36,591 nucleotides of DNA from Planctomycetota bacterium (lineage in GTDB: Bacteria; Planctomycetota; Planctomycetia; Pirellulales; Pirellulaceae), in assembly GCA_963204965.1 (NCBI GenBank), contig CAUJKA010000153.1, forward strand, positions 1 through 36,591, written 5' to 3'. The position numbers were made by a program, and so were the translations under genes. The notes under the pieces are model-generated. The model was not told the DNA's origin and did not search any database. It saw nothing but the letters and a program-made list of their open reading frames with translations. Positions 1 through 8,326 of the stretch are shown piece by piece (positions within the stretch are counted from its first letter, which is position 1; every line of letters begins with the position of its first letter).

Positions 1-397
1 CATAGTCTATGGCCGCTTGATGGACATGTGCTCCGTAGAAGCCCTTGCCACAAAAGGACGGAATGAGCGATGGGTGAATGTTGACGACTCGATTTTCAAA
101 GTCCGGCGCAATCAACAGGTGCTCAAGGTAGCCTCCCATAACGACCAACCTGGCACCCAGTTTTCGACAGTGATCGAATACCGCGTCGCGATGAGCTTCG
201 CCTGTCGCAAAACTCTTCCGACGAATGACCGCCGTGTCGATCTGACGCTGACGAGCGAACTCAAGTCCCTTGGCTTGTGGGTTACTACTGATCACAGTGA
301 CAAACTCGACTGGAAGGTCACCGCGATCAAACCAAGTTAAGAGATTCTTGAGTGTTGTTCCACCACCCGAAATTAGAACGGCTATCGGCAGGGTCAT
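1..397 (-). CDS. purN: Phosphoribosylglycinamide formyltransferase (PurN), 3' part cut by window edge
   Basis: PurN formylates glycinamide ribonucleotide with 10-formyltetrahydrofolate, the third step of de novo purine synthesis in the cytoplasm. The minus-strand frame opens with ATG at 397 and stays open for 132 codons to base 1. It shows the N-terminal loop ISGGGTTL (residues 9-16) and NIHPSLIP, where N106 and H108 match the catalytic Asn-x-His of the family; GKGFYGAHVH follows. The third catalytic residue (Asp, about 144) lies outside the window. The start is 4 bp after the ileS stop, so co-transcription with ileS is likely. The identification comes from motif reading and is strong; only the 3' end is missing. 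Confidence 0.93.
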   Translation of the reverse strand, partial: MTLPIAVLISGGGTTLKNLLTWFDRGDLPVEFVTVISSNPQAKGLEFARQRQIDTAVIRRKSFATGEAHRDAVFDHCRKLGARLVVMGGYLEHLLIAPDFENRVVNIHPSLIPSFCGKGFYGAHVHQAAIDY

Positions 398-401
398 GAC
401 A

Positions 402-3400
402 CTACGTTCGTTCGACAGTTCGAATTCCAATCACAACCTTGACACCACCGACTTCATGGTCCTGAGTTGTCACGCCTTGTGGAGCTTTTGCCAAATGCAA
501 AGCAACGGTTAGTGTTTCAGCCATGATATACGCTCGATTCTGCTCGATGGCTTCACCCAATTCCGGCGAAGTAAAGTCGAGGTAGAGTTCAATTCTCGCA
601 TCGCGAGGCAGATCTAGTGTCTTACGAAAATCTTGAATCAAACGCACCAAGTCGCGAGCCATGCCTTCTTTGATCAGCTCTGGAGTTAACTCAGTCGACA
701 AGACGACAACGCTATATCGCCCTTGAGCGGCGGTCCAACCACTGCGAGCCTGCAAGCGAACTTCGACATCTTGGCCATCGAGTTCGATCGATTGCGATTC
801 AACTTCGAGCACGATCTTGCCACTTTGTTGCATCTGCAACAACAAGTCCGCGCCGTTTGCCTCGCCGAGCTTCTTCTTAACTGCGGGAATCAACTTGCCG
901 ACCTTGGGGCCAAGCTGTTTAAAGTTAGGCACAACTTTGTATTCAATGAACTCGCTATTGCCCGAGTTGTAGTGGATCTCCTTGACGTTTAGCTCCGCCT
1001 TGACGATTTCGTCGTGCTGCTCCAACCACGCGATATGATCGCCACTGGCCAAGCTAACTTGAACCGAAGCCAATGGCTGCCGAACTTTGAGCTTTGCATC
1101 CATGCGAGCGCTGCGCCCCAGCGACGCGATTTCGCGGAGTACAGACATGCGATCAGCGAGCAACGCATCTTGACGATCCGCTTGAATCGCGGGGAAATCG
1201 CACAAGTGAACGCTCTCGCGAACGCGGCCCTTTACTGGCTCGGTCAGCGATTGCCAAATGGCTTCGGCAACGAAAGGTACAAAGGGAGCAATCAACTTCG
1301 ATAGTTCGACCAGCACCTCGTAAAGAGTCCAATACGCGTCGGACTTGTCCAGCGACTCACCCGCAAGCGAGCTACCCCAATAACGATCACGACAACGGCG
1401 TAGATACCAATTGCTAAGTGCATCGACAAACGAATTGATTCGTTGGCAAGCTACGTAACTGTCGTAACGATCCATGCAAGAAGTGACTTCTTGGACGGTC
1501 AGCGAAAGTTCGCTAAGAATCCAGCGATCCAACTCGGCTCGCTGAGTCGTTGGTCGATAGGACTTGGCTTGCGAAAGTTCGTCGGACGAGAGTTGATCGA
1601 GCTTGACGCCTGCTGCGATTTCCCCGGGCCCTACGAACTTGTCTAAGCTGGCATACATCGTAAAGAAGCTGAGCACGTTCCACATGCGCAAGAGGAACTC
1701 GGGAATGCTGTCCCGAATCGCTCGCTCGCTGTAGATGATGGAGCTCCACGGCGGCTGATTGGCAAAGAAGTACCATCGCAGTGCATCTGCGCCATAGTTG
1801 TCAAAGATCTCTTGTGGACTGCGATAATTGCGCAGTTGTTTGGACATCTTTCCGACACGTGAGGTGAAGTTGCCGTCGCCGAATTCGCGTTTGGCATCAT
1901 CTTCGGTCAAACATGCATATCCCGAGCTGGTCTTCTTTCCATCTTTGCTTTCGTACCACTCGGAGAGCATCAATCCCAAGACGATGCAATTCTTGAACGG
2001 ATGCGGGAAGGGCTGAAGCTTGGCACATTCATCGTTGGTCGTTGCGTCGCCAAAGAGCATCGTGCTGATCGCCAATTGGCTGTAGAACCAACCGCGAGTC
2101 TGATCGATGGCTTCGCTGATGAAGTCGGCCGGGAAGGCTTGCTCAAATCGATCTTTGTTCTGATGCGGGTAGCCCCACTGTGCAAAAGGCATGGCCCCCG
2201 AGTCGTACCAGCAATCAATCACTTCAGAGACACGACGCATACTCGCTCCGGGCGCAAATGGTGAATCGTATGTAATCGCATCGATGTACGGCTTGTGAAC
2301 TTTCAGATCTTCAACAAGCTCGGAGTTCGCGGCTTTGGCCTTGGCCCAAACTTCAGTACCAGTAACACCTGGCTTTTCGAGTAGCTGAGCGTAGCTTCCA
2401 ACGGCTTCACGCTTTTGAGTCTTTTCGCATTCCCAAATCGGAAGTGGCGTCCCCCAATATCGTTCACGCGATAAAGCCCAGTCGACGTTGCTTTGCAGGA
2501 AGTTTCCAAAACGTCCGTCCCGAATGTTCTCGGGCAGCCAGCCGATCTTCGAATTGTTTTCCAACATTCGATCGCGAAATTCGGTGGTCCGAATGAACCA
2601 GCTCTCACGAGGATACTGAATCAACGGGTCCTGTTCAGCTCGCCAACAGAATGGATAGTCGTGCAGATATTGGTCTAGCAGCAGTAAGCGACCTTTCTCC
2701 TTGAGATCGCGAGAAATGGCTTTGTCAGCGTCCTTGACCCAGACACCTTTTTGTGGCGGATAGTCGTCAGTGAACTTTCCATCGGGGCCAACTGCGCAAA
2801 GCAATCCAGGCTTAACACTATCGGCAGCATATTGAGCTTGTTCAGTAACCAGGAGATCGTAGTCGACTTCCCCAAACGCCGGCGCGATGTGAACTAGCCC
2901 TGTTCCGCTATCTAGGGTTACGAAGTCGGCGGCGACAACTTTCCAATACAAGAAGGACTTTTGACCGCTAGCCAATGTCCCCTGATTTTCGGAGAACTTG
3001 GAGTAGTAGCAATCCATTGGCGGTGTATAGCGTTTGCCGATCAACTCTTTGCCTTTGAACTCGCGCTGTACCGTCCAATTGCGTTTGGCCTTTTCAGCAA
3101 TCGAAGTGTAAAGCTGCGATGCGACGATGTAGTTCTCGCCACTCTCTTGATCCGCGCAAAGCACATAGTCCAAGTCTGGTCCCACGGCTGCGAAGGTATT
3201 GCTGGGAAGCGTCCAAGGTGTTGTGGTCCAAACCACCAGCGATGTGTTCGGATCTTCAACCAAGGGAAACTTGACGTAGACGCTGGGGTCGGCCACTTGC
3301 CGATAGCCTTGGCCGACTTCGCCGCTAGAAAGTGCGGTACCGCCCTGAGCCCACCACCAAACAATCTTGTGACCTCGGTAAAGCAAACCGCGATCAAAGA

Positions 3401-3896
3401 GATTCTTCAGCGACCACCAAACGCTTTCCACAAAGCTCTGGTGATAGGTCACATAGGCTTCGTTGAGGTCTAGCCAAAACCCAATCCGTTCCGTCAGGCG
3501 CTCCCATTCCTGCATGTAGCGCCAAACGCTCTGTTGGCATTTCTGGATGAAGGGCTCGATTCCAAATGCCTCGATTTCATCTTTGCCGTGGATGCCCATC
3601 TGCTTACAGACTTCGACTTCGACCGGCAGACCGTGGGTATCCCAGCCAGCCTTTCGCTCGCAGCGATAGCCGCGCATCGTTTTGTAACGAGGAAAAAGGT
3701 CTTTGATAGCACGAGTCAAACAGTGACCGGGGTGCGGCATCCCATTCGCGGTTGGGGGACCTTCGTAGAACACAAACGGCTCGGCCCCCTCCCGCTGAAG
3801 TAGGCTTTTCGCGTAAATCGACTGCGATTTCCAAAACTCAAGGATCTGCTCTTCTTGTTGTGGAAAACGGACGTTGGTGTTAACAGGCTGAAACAT
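402..3896 (-). CDS. ileS: Isoleucyl-tRNA synthetase, long eukaryote-like type
   Basis: Charges tRNA-Ile with isoleucine and edits mischarged valine. The open frame extends upstream to 4001, but the first 35 codons look non-coding and the family-like N-terminus begins at [19 protein letters not shown], so I place the start at 3896 (1164 aa). Class I signatures are visible: HPGH at residues 55-58 (HIGH motif) and KMSKQ at 683-687 (KMSKS motif). The large insert between them is the CP1 editing domain, and a long anticodon-binding tail follows. The length and the [18 protein letters not shown] start fit the eukaryote-like IleS2 class rather than the ~940-aa class typical of E. coli. No strong Shine-Dalgarno is seen. 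purN follows after 4 bp. Confidence 0.96.
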   Translation of the reverse strand: MFQPVNTNVRFPQQEEQILEFWKSQSIYAKSLLQREGAEPFVFYEGPPTANGMPHPGHCLTRAIKDLFPRYKTMRGYRCERKAGWDTHGLPVEVEVCKQMGIHGKDEIEAFGIEPFIQKCQQSVWRYMQEWERLTERIGFWLDLNEAYVTYHQSFVESVWWSLKNLFDRGLLYRGHKIVWWWAQGGTALSSGEVGQGYRQVADPSVYVKFPLVEDPNTSLVVWTTTPWTLPSNTFAAVGPDLDYVLCADQESGENYIVASQLYTSIAEKAKRNWTVQREFKGKELIGKRYTPPMDCYYSKFSENQGTLASGQKSFLYWKVVAADFVTLDSGTGLVHIAPAFGEVDYDLLVTEQAQYAADSVKPGLLCAVGPDGKFTDDYPPQKGVWVKDADKAISRDLKEKGRLLLLDQYLHDYPFCWRAEQDPLIQYPRESWFIRTTEFRDRMLENNSKIGWLPENIRDGRFGNFLQSNVDWALSRERYWGTPLPIWECEKTQKREAVGSYAQLLEKPGVTGTEVWAKAKAANSELVEDLKVHKPYIDAITYDSPFAPGASMRRVSEVIDCWYDSGAMPFAQWGYPHQNKDRFEQAFPADFISEAIDQTRGWFYSQLAISTMLFGDATTNDECAKLQPFPHPFKNCIVLGLMLSEWYESKDGKKTSSGYACLTEDDAKREFGDGNFTSRVGKMSKQLRNYRSPQEIFDNYGADALRWYFFANQPPWSSIIYSERAIRDSIPEFLLRMWNVLSFFTMYASLDKFVGPGEIAAGVKLDQLSSDELSQAKSYRPTTQRAELDRWILSELSLTVQEVTSCMDRYDSYVACQRINSFVDALSNWYLRRCRDRYWGSSLAGESLDKSDAYWTLYEVLVELSKLIAPFVPFVAEAIWQSLTEPVKGRVRESVHLCDFPAIQADRQDALLADRMSVLREIASLGRSARMDAKLKVRQPLASVQVSLASGDHIAWLEQHDEIVKAELNVKEIHYNSGNSEFIEYKVVPNFKQLGPKVGKLIPAVKKKLGEANGADLLLQMQQSGKIVLEVESQSIELDGQDVEVRLQARSGWTAAQGRYSVVVLSTELTPELIKEGMARDLVRLIQDFRKTLDLPRDARIELYLDFTSPELGEAIEQNRAYIMAETLTVALHLAKAPQGVTTQDHEVGGVKVVIGIRTVERT

Positions 3897-4080
3897 AGCG
3901 GAGTCGATTGCTGCGAGCGGCGTGGAGCCAGGAAGGCCAGGGTTTATGGAAGCGGCCCTAATTCTCAACATTAATGGCCATAATCCAAGGGGATAGACCA
4001 AGACCTGCCCTAAGCCCCTTGTTCACGCCTTTTGACGTTGCGTTCCTTGTCATTCGTGTCGCTGCGATCTTCGGATTTTC

Positions 4081-4147
4081 GTGCTCGTGCTCAGTCGAAG
4101 ACGGTGCTCGTGCTCGAATTCGGTCTTCCGAGTACGATTACGAGCAC
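4081..4147. repeat. Direct and inverted GTGCTCG/CGAGCAC repeats
   Basis: The 12-mer GTGCTCGTGCTC occurs twice (4081-4092 and 4104-4115), and its inverse CGAGCAC occurs at 4141-4147, so the segment can fold on itself. It lies in the 545-bp gap 3897-4441 between the divergent ileS and 4442 genes. That gap holds no credible gene; an open frame at 3974-4372 is produced by the repeats. Function unknown. Confidence 0.7.
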
Positions 4148-4223
4148 CATGTCATTGAGCACGAACAGGATTTTTTGATGCTGTCTTCAAAAAGTGCAAT
4201 GTCAAAACTCAGGTCTGCTCCCC

Positions 4224-4300
4224 AAGTCTCAAGTCTCAAGTCTCAAGTCTCAAGTCTCAAGTCTCAAGTCTCAAGCCTCAAGTCTCAAGTCTCAAGCCTG
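4224..4300. repeat. Tandem heptamer repeat, 11 copies of AAGTCTC
   Basis: Eleven head-to-tail 7-bp units fill exactly 77 bp. Nine are perfect AAGTCTC; unit 8 (4273-4279) is AAGCCTC and unit 11 (4294-4300) is AAGCCTG. There are no spacers, so this is a simple tandem repeat and not a CRISPR. It lies about 140 bp upstream of the gene at 4442. Unit number could vary by slippage. Confidence 0.95.
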
Positions 4301-4441
4301 CTTAGGAAATCTGGACTCTCGCCGAGATTCCCCAAAGTCCACCTGGACTTTCGTGCGATGATTCTGATATGAGCGATTTGGCGAGTGGAGGCTTGCCTTT
4401 TGCTATCATCGTCTGACGGGTTTTTCAGGAGGAGCCGTGTC

Positions 4442-4774
4442 ATGATTGAGATCGAATCAAGTGTTTCCCATCAATTGGGAAAGACGGGCGCTGTCAAACG
4501 AATCCAAGAATTCGTGGGCTCTCTACCCCAGCGTTTTCCGCAACAAGTCCATCAAGTTTCGATGCAAGCCCACGATAACGCTGTCGAAGTCCGCTTCGCT
4601 GCCTATGGCTACATCATTCAATGGAAGGCAGAAGTCTACGATACTTGCATCGTGTTGCATGGGCTGATTCCGGATGCTGCACGCAAGTTCCAGCACAAGA
4701 TGATGCAGACTGTCGTCGACCGATTGAGCGACGCGGTTCGTCCTGCGTCTTTGCCTGTTCGCCGCGCTGCCTAG
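4442..4774 (+). CDS. Small protein resembling polyhydroxyalkanoic acid system (PHA_gran_rgn) family
   Basis: 110 aa, starting at the ATG at 4442, which is preceded by a strong AGGAGGAG Shine-Dalgarno at about 4427-4434. The frame opens earlier (4385), but this ribosome site decides the start. The sequence has the layout of small PHA-system proteins: an N-terminal H-x-LG-x3-A segment (HQLGKTGAVKRI), a central strand region around DNAVEVRFAAYGYIIQWKAEVYD (two adjacent pieces read together) and a C-terminal helix (AARKFQHKMMQTVVDRLSDAV). The family is linked to polyhydroxyalkanoate granules in proteobacteria, but no PHA synthase is nearby, so a granule role here is only a possibility. No signal peptide or membrane segment. 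That the gene is real is near certain; the family call is moderate. Confidence 0.6.
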   Translation: MIEIESSVSHQLGKTGAVKRIQEFVGSLPQRFPQQVHQVSMQAHDNAVEVRFAAYGYIIQWKAEVYDTCIVLHGLIPDAARKFQHKMMQTVVDRLSDAVRPASLPVRRAA

Positions 4775-5119
4775 TTAAGTCCCCAATCCAGTCGCTCCTA
4801 TCAGAGCGGCCAGGGTAACCATTGTGGTCGGAGTCGCCCAAATTCCGCGATGGAAACTTGCCGCGCAACTCGCGGAGCGTGGTAGCTTTATTATTCAAAC
4901 TGCAAATGCAAAACGCTATAGCTCCGTTTCCATAAATACGCTTCCTGCTCCTTCAAAACTACAACTTGTAGTGGTTTTGGTCGACACTGCCGCAGAAACG
5001 CGGATTTTTAGTGTTTTCCACACCAATCTTAGGGGCACCCATGGCGAGCAAATCGCTGTTCAGTATCGTTGATTGAACTATACTGATCGTTTTCCAGTCC
5101 CACGCTTTATTGATTACAC
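4775..5119. other. 345-bp gap, probable promoter region of the glycosyltransferase gene
   Basis: No convincing gene; an 82-codon frame at 4824-5072 has no family resemblance or ribosome site. A 5-bp inverted repeat CCGCG-CAACT-CGCGG sits at 4861-4875. A TATACT hexamer at 5079-5084, 35 bp before the next ATG, is a possible -10 box without a clear -35 partner. Confidence 0.3.
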
Positions 5120-6415
5120 ATGGCAGCATTGCGAATCGTCTACCTTACCGCCGGCGCTGGCGGCATGTACTGCGGTAGTTGCCTGCATGACAACGATGTT
5201 GCCAAGACTCTGATGCGCAAGGGTCACGAAGCGATCTTGATCCCTTTGTACACGCCCATTCGCACCGACCAAGATAACGCGAGCGAAGATCTGCTTTTCT
5301 ATGGTGGAATCAGTGTCTATCTTCAGCAGCTTTCGCCAATCTTTCGGTGGTTCCCCAAGCGGATCGACAAGTGGTTGAACTCTCCCAAGTTGGTTGGTTG
5401 GTTTGCCGCGCGAGCTGCGGCGACTTCAGCTAAAAAACTCGGTGCGCTAACCGTTTCCATGCTTGACGGCGAGGACGGAAAGCAAAGCAAGGAAGTTCGC
5501 AGACTGTGCCAATGGTTGAGGCATGTTGAACCCGAGGCAATCGTATTCTCGAACCTACTCATCGCTGGGTGTATCACCACGATCGAAAATTCGCTTCCTG
5601 GAGCTCAGCTCGTTGTGATGCTTCAAGGCGATGATATCTTTTACGACAGCTTGCCCGAGCCGTTTCGTAGCCAAGCCCTTGAACGAATGCAAATCATTGC
5701 TCGCAGCGTGGATGTCTTTTTGCTACACAGCGAGGACTACAAAAAACGGATGTCCCAACTGCTCAACGTATCACCGGAACGAATGAAGGTTGTCCCGCTT
5801 TCGATCGACGGGAAAGACTTGTTGAACATCAAGCGTAACCCTTCGACTTCACGACCGCCCACAGTTGGCTATTTGGCTCGCATCGCTCCCGAAAAAGGCC
5901 TTCACCTATTGGTCGATGCGTTTATTCAGCTCAAGTCGCAAGGACTTATTCCGACAGCTAAGCTTCAAATCGCCGGATGGCTTGGCAAGCAGCACCACGC
6001 CTATTGGAATAAGCTCAAGTCGAAATTGAATGCCGCAAAACTACAGAACGACTACAAGTTCTGGGGGACGATCGATCGTAAACAAAAGGTCGAATTCCTT
6101 TCTGAGATAGACTTGCTTTCGGTACCCACAACCTATCGCGAACCCAAGGGGTTGTTTGCCTTGGAAGCGATGGCAGCAGGCGTGCCATACCTCTTGCCTG
6201 ACCACGGTGCCTTTCCTGAAATGCATGTCAAGGCACAGGCCGGGCGTCTGCATAAGGCGGATTCCGTGGATGATCTCGCCTCCGCTCTTCGCGAGATGCT
6301 CGACGACATACAAGGGACTCGGCAGTATTCCGAAAAGTGCCGCAACTACATTCGCCAACACGCGACCTCGGAAATTGAAGCCTCGGCCGTATTAAAGGCC
6401 ATCACGCTGGAGTAG
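5120..6415 (+). CDS. Family 4 (group 1) glycosyltransferase
   Basis: 431-aa GT-B enzyme expected to move a sugar from a nucleotide-sugar donor to an unknown acceptor. The N-terminal half begins LRIVYLTAGAGGMYCGSC, a glycine-rich loop after the first strand. The C-terminal Rossmann half carries VGYLARIAPEKGLHLLVDAF, typical of the group-1 domain, and the E-x7-E motif (E341 in REPKGLFALEAM and E349), which contacts donor sugar and phosphate. No signal peptide or membrane helix. The start is the ATG at 5120, where the conserved first strand begins; no Shine-Dalgarno is evident. The gene is alone on its strand and its stop lies 6 bp from the convergent oxygenase gene. The substrate cannot be told. 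Confidence 0.88.
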   Translation: MAALRIVYLTAGAGGMYCGSCLHDNDVAKTLMRKGHEAILIPLYTPIRTDQDNASEDLLFYGGISVYLQQLSPIFRWFPKRIDKWLNSPKLVGWFAARAAATSAKKLGALTVSMLDGEDGKQSKEVRRLCQWLRHVEPEAIVFSNLLIAGCITTIENSLPGAQLVVMLQGDDIFYDSLPEPFRSQALERMQIIARSVDVFLLHSEDYKKRMSQLLNVSPERMKVVPLSIDGKDLLNIKRNPSTSRPPTVGYLARIAPEKGLHLLVDAFIQLKSQGLIPTAKLQIAGWLGKQHHAYWNKLKSKLNAAKLQNDYKFWGTIDRKQKVEFLSEIDLLSVPTTYREPKGLFALEAMAAGVPYLLPDHGAFPEMHVKAQAGRLHKADSVDDLASALREMLDDIQGTRQYSEKCRNYIRQHATSEIEASAVLKAITLE

Positions 6416-6421
6416 GCTGCT

Positions 6422-7210
6422 TCACTCGCATTGCCCAGCGACAAAACCCTCAGCCAGCGAAAGAAACTGATCGTCTTCAATGCGGTCGAGTCGGTTGTAG
6501 CCGGGATGTCGCGATTCTTTGTAGGGATCGTTCCTTCGAGTGTTGTAGCAGCAGATCAGCGACCAGCGCGGGTTGGAACTCGTATTTTGATCGCTGCGGT
6601 GAAGCAAATTGCCATGGAAGAAAAGCGCATCGCCGGGGTGCATTTCTACGTAGGCCACCGAAAGTCGCTTGAGCACTGCTTCGACGCGTTCCGGGTCGGC
6701 TCCGGTTTGACCGCCAACTTTGCCATGGTTCATACGTCCTAGGTGATGCGACTGTGGTATCACCTGCAAGCAACCGTTTTCACGAGTGCAAGCATCTACG
6801 GCAATAAAACAGCTTGCCATGGTCGGATAAAGACAGCCATAGTCATACCAATATCCGTAATCTTGGTGCCATTCCCAGGCTCCTCCCACATAAGGCTCTT
6901 TCAGCATCATCTTGTGGTGGTAGTGGTAGACTTCGTCGCGGAGCAAGACTTCCATGCTGTCGGCGACGCGACGCGATTTCACCACGGCGGCATACAGATC
7001 GTCCCCAAGATCGTTGCTCAGCGCTAGCTTGGTTTCGCCGCCTTGAGCATCGCTTCGAGTCGTAGCGCGAGCCGCAACTTGCTGATCATTTTTGGCGTAC
7101 TGGATTAACAGTTTCGTTTCGCTAGGGCTAAAAAGCTCCTTGACCAAGACGTAGCCTTCCTGTTCGAAGATCGCTAAATCGTTTGCGGAAGCTCGATAAT
7201 ATTTGCTCAT
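6422..7210 (-). CDS. Phytanoyl-CoA dioxygenase (PhyH) family Fe(II)/2-oxoglutarate oxygenase
   Basis: 262-aa cytoplasmic oxygenase. The iron-binding triad is visible as H115-x-D117 (WHQDYGYWYDYG) and distal H204 (FFHGNLLHRSDQN); R215 in NPRWSL is the likely 2-oxoglutarate anchor. The N-terminal helix (FEQEGYVLVKELFSP) is typical of PhyH proteins. The ATG at 7210 has a good upstream AGGGGA. PhyH enzymes hydroxylate varied small substrates; the family is large in planctomycetes and the substrate here is unknown. The gene converges with the glycosyltransferase, so the two are not an operon. Confidence 0.88.
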   Translation of the reverse strand: MSKYYRASANDLAIFEQEGYVLVKELFSPSETKLLIQYAKNDQQVAARATTRSDAQGGETKLALSNDLGDDLYAAVVKSRRVADSMEVLLRDEVYHYHHKMMLKEPYVGGAWEWHQDYGYWYDYGCLYPTMASCFIAVDACTRENGCLQVIPQSHHLGRMNHGKVGGQTGADPERVEAVLKRLSVAYVEMHPGDALFFHGNLLHRSDQNTSSNPRWSLICCYNTRRNDPYKESRHPGYNRLDRIEDDQFLSLAEGFVAGQCE

Positions 7211-7549
7211 GGGTCAATCCCCTACGGAAAACACGCGAACCGGGTAATCGCGAACCGGGCAATCGGCACACTCGAACCGTACGACTGCCGCTGCCAAACT
7301 ATCTGGAGGCAATTCATTGTAACCGCTAATTCCAACCCTCGCGGTTGCCGAAAACTATAGTGCAGTTGTGGCAAAGCAACCTAGTTGCAAGCATTAGCCT
7401 TTCTAGAAGAGGCGAATGATTGCGATGGGTTCATCTACCAAGAATGCCACAATTCAGACAAGGATGTCGAGCTGAGCCTGTCGCTATGGGAAATGCAGTT
7501 TTTTCTCCGGCAGAGCTTTGGAAGGGAAGCCAAATAAGTGTGAATTGCC
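7211..7549. other. 339-bp divergent intergenic region
   Basis: Separates the divergent PhyH-like and methyltransferase-like genes and must hold both promoters. Apart from the short tandem repeat at 7235-7264 I see nothing distinctive; open frames here are shadows. Confidence 0.3.
7235..7264. repeat. 15-bp tandem duplication
   Basis: GCGAACCGGGTAATC (7235-7249) is followed directly by GCGAACCGGGCAATC (7250-7264), with one mismatch. It lies 25 bp upstream of the PhyH start, in its likely promoter/leader region, so it could be a double operator or simply a duplication. Confidence 0.75.
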
Positions 7550-8083
7550 ATGAGCCGGCTGAGCTGGTTTCAGAAGATCTACTGGACTCGTTTCTCCAAA
7601 CCTGTACAAGAGCGACCGCTCGTTCGTTACCTGATCGACCATCCGGTCGCGTCGATTCTTGAGATTGGAATCGGTGATGGAGCACGGCTGGCGCGAATAG
7701 CCAAGCTGGTTCAAGTCAGCGCCGGAACCGAACAGCTTCGCTACATCGGCATTGACGAGTTCGAAGGTTCGCCAGCGGGTCGCGCTCACATGACCCTGAA
7801 GCAAGCTCACCAACGTGCCACGCACTTAGGATTCAAAGCCTCGCTCATCCCAGGCTCGCCATCTCAAGCTGTGACTCGAGTCGCTCACAAGTTCGGCGCG
7901 TCGGACCTGCTGATCATCGATGGTGGAATCGATCCAGCGAACCCAACGGCCGGTCCAATCGGAAGTTGGCTCAATCGCTTGGCTCACAGCACCTCAACGG
8001 TCATCGCTTGCCAAGAACCCGGCCAACCGTTGGTCGTCATCGACAGCAATCGACTCGAGCTACCGCTCGTTAAGGCTGCGTAG
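7550..8083 (+). CDS. Class I SAM-dependent methyltransferase-like protein
   Basis: 177 aa. ILEIGIGDGARLARI matches motif I (SAM-binding glycine-rich loop) of Rossmann methyltransferases and YIGIDEFEGSP matches motif II with its acidic residue. DLLIIDGGIDP looks like motif IV. The N-terminal WFQKIYWTRFSKPVQERPLVRYL leads into the fold. The protein is shorter than most methyltransferases and no substrate-recognition domain is visible, so the target is unknown and catalysis is not proven. The ATG at 7550 has a purine-rich GGAAGGGAAG upstream, but too far for an ideal ribosome site. It stands alone between divergent promoters and the repeats before recJ. Confidence 0.72.
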   Translation: MSRLSWFQKIYWTRFSKPVQERPLVRYLIDHPVASILEIGIGDGARLARIAKLVQVSAGTEQLRYIGIDEFEGSPAGRAHMTLKQAHQRATHLGFKASLIPGSPSQAVTRVAHKFGASDLLIIDGGIDPANPTAGPIGSWLNRLAHSTSTVIACQEPGQPLVVIDSNRLELPLVKAA

Positions 8084-8100
8084 GTCTCGTCAAACTCAGT

Positions 8101-8167
8101 CCGGAAAGCTTTTGCTACGCCACTGCGTGGCAATAGTGTGCCACGACACTCCGTGGCGTTCTTCCGG
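8101..8167. repeat. REP-like nested palindromic element
   Basis: Outer arms CCGGAA (8101-8106) and TTCCGG (8162-8167) enclose a perfect hairpin GCCAC-TGC-GTGGC (8119-8131) and a second GCCAC/GTGGC pair (8140-8144 with 8153-8157). A related GCCAC-GAA-GTGGC hairpin is at 13006-13018. It sits directly after the methyltransferase stop and may act as a transcript end or a dispersed repeat. Confidence 0.65.
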
Positions 8168-8326
8168 TATTCGTCCGCACGGCCTGTTGAGCTTCACTCA
8201 ACACGCCTCTTTGCAGCCCTTGGCGCTAGTTGGAATCGCCGTTCTGCGGTATGATCTCCGTTTGCGTTTCGGTTCGGTAAGCCATTGTCAAATTGGCTTG
8301 GAATTGCTGCTAGGAGATCTGTCCGG

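Noticed and set aside
4224..4300. Possible CRISPR array
   Set aside because: Units are 7 bp with no spacers, so it is a simple tandem repeat.
3974..4372. 132-codon plus-strand open frame
   Set aside because: Its protein is a product of the AAGTCTC tandem array (SLKSQVS repeats) and has no ribosome site or family resemblance.
4824..5072. 82-codon plus-strand frame before the glycosyltransferase
   Set aside because: No ribosome site, no family match and weak protein character; likely promoter region.
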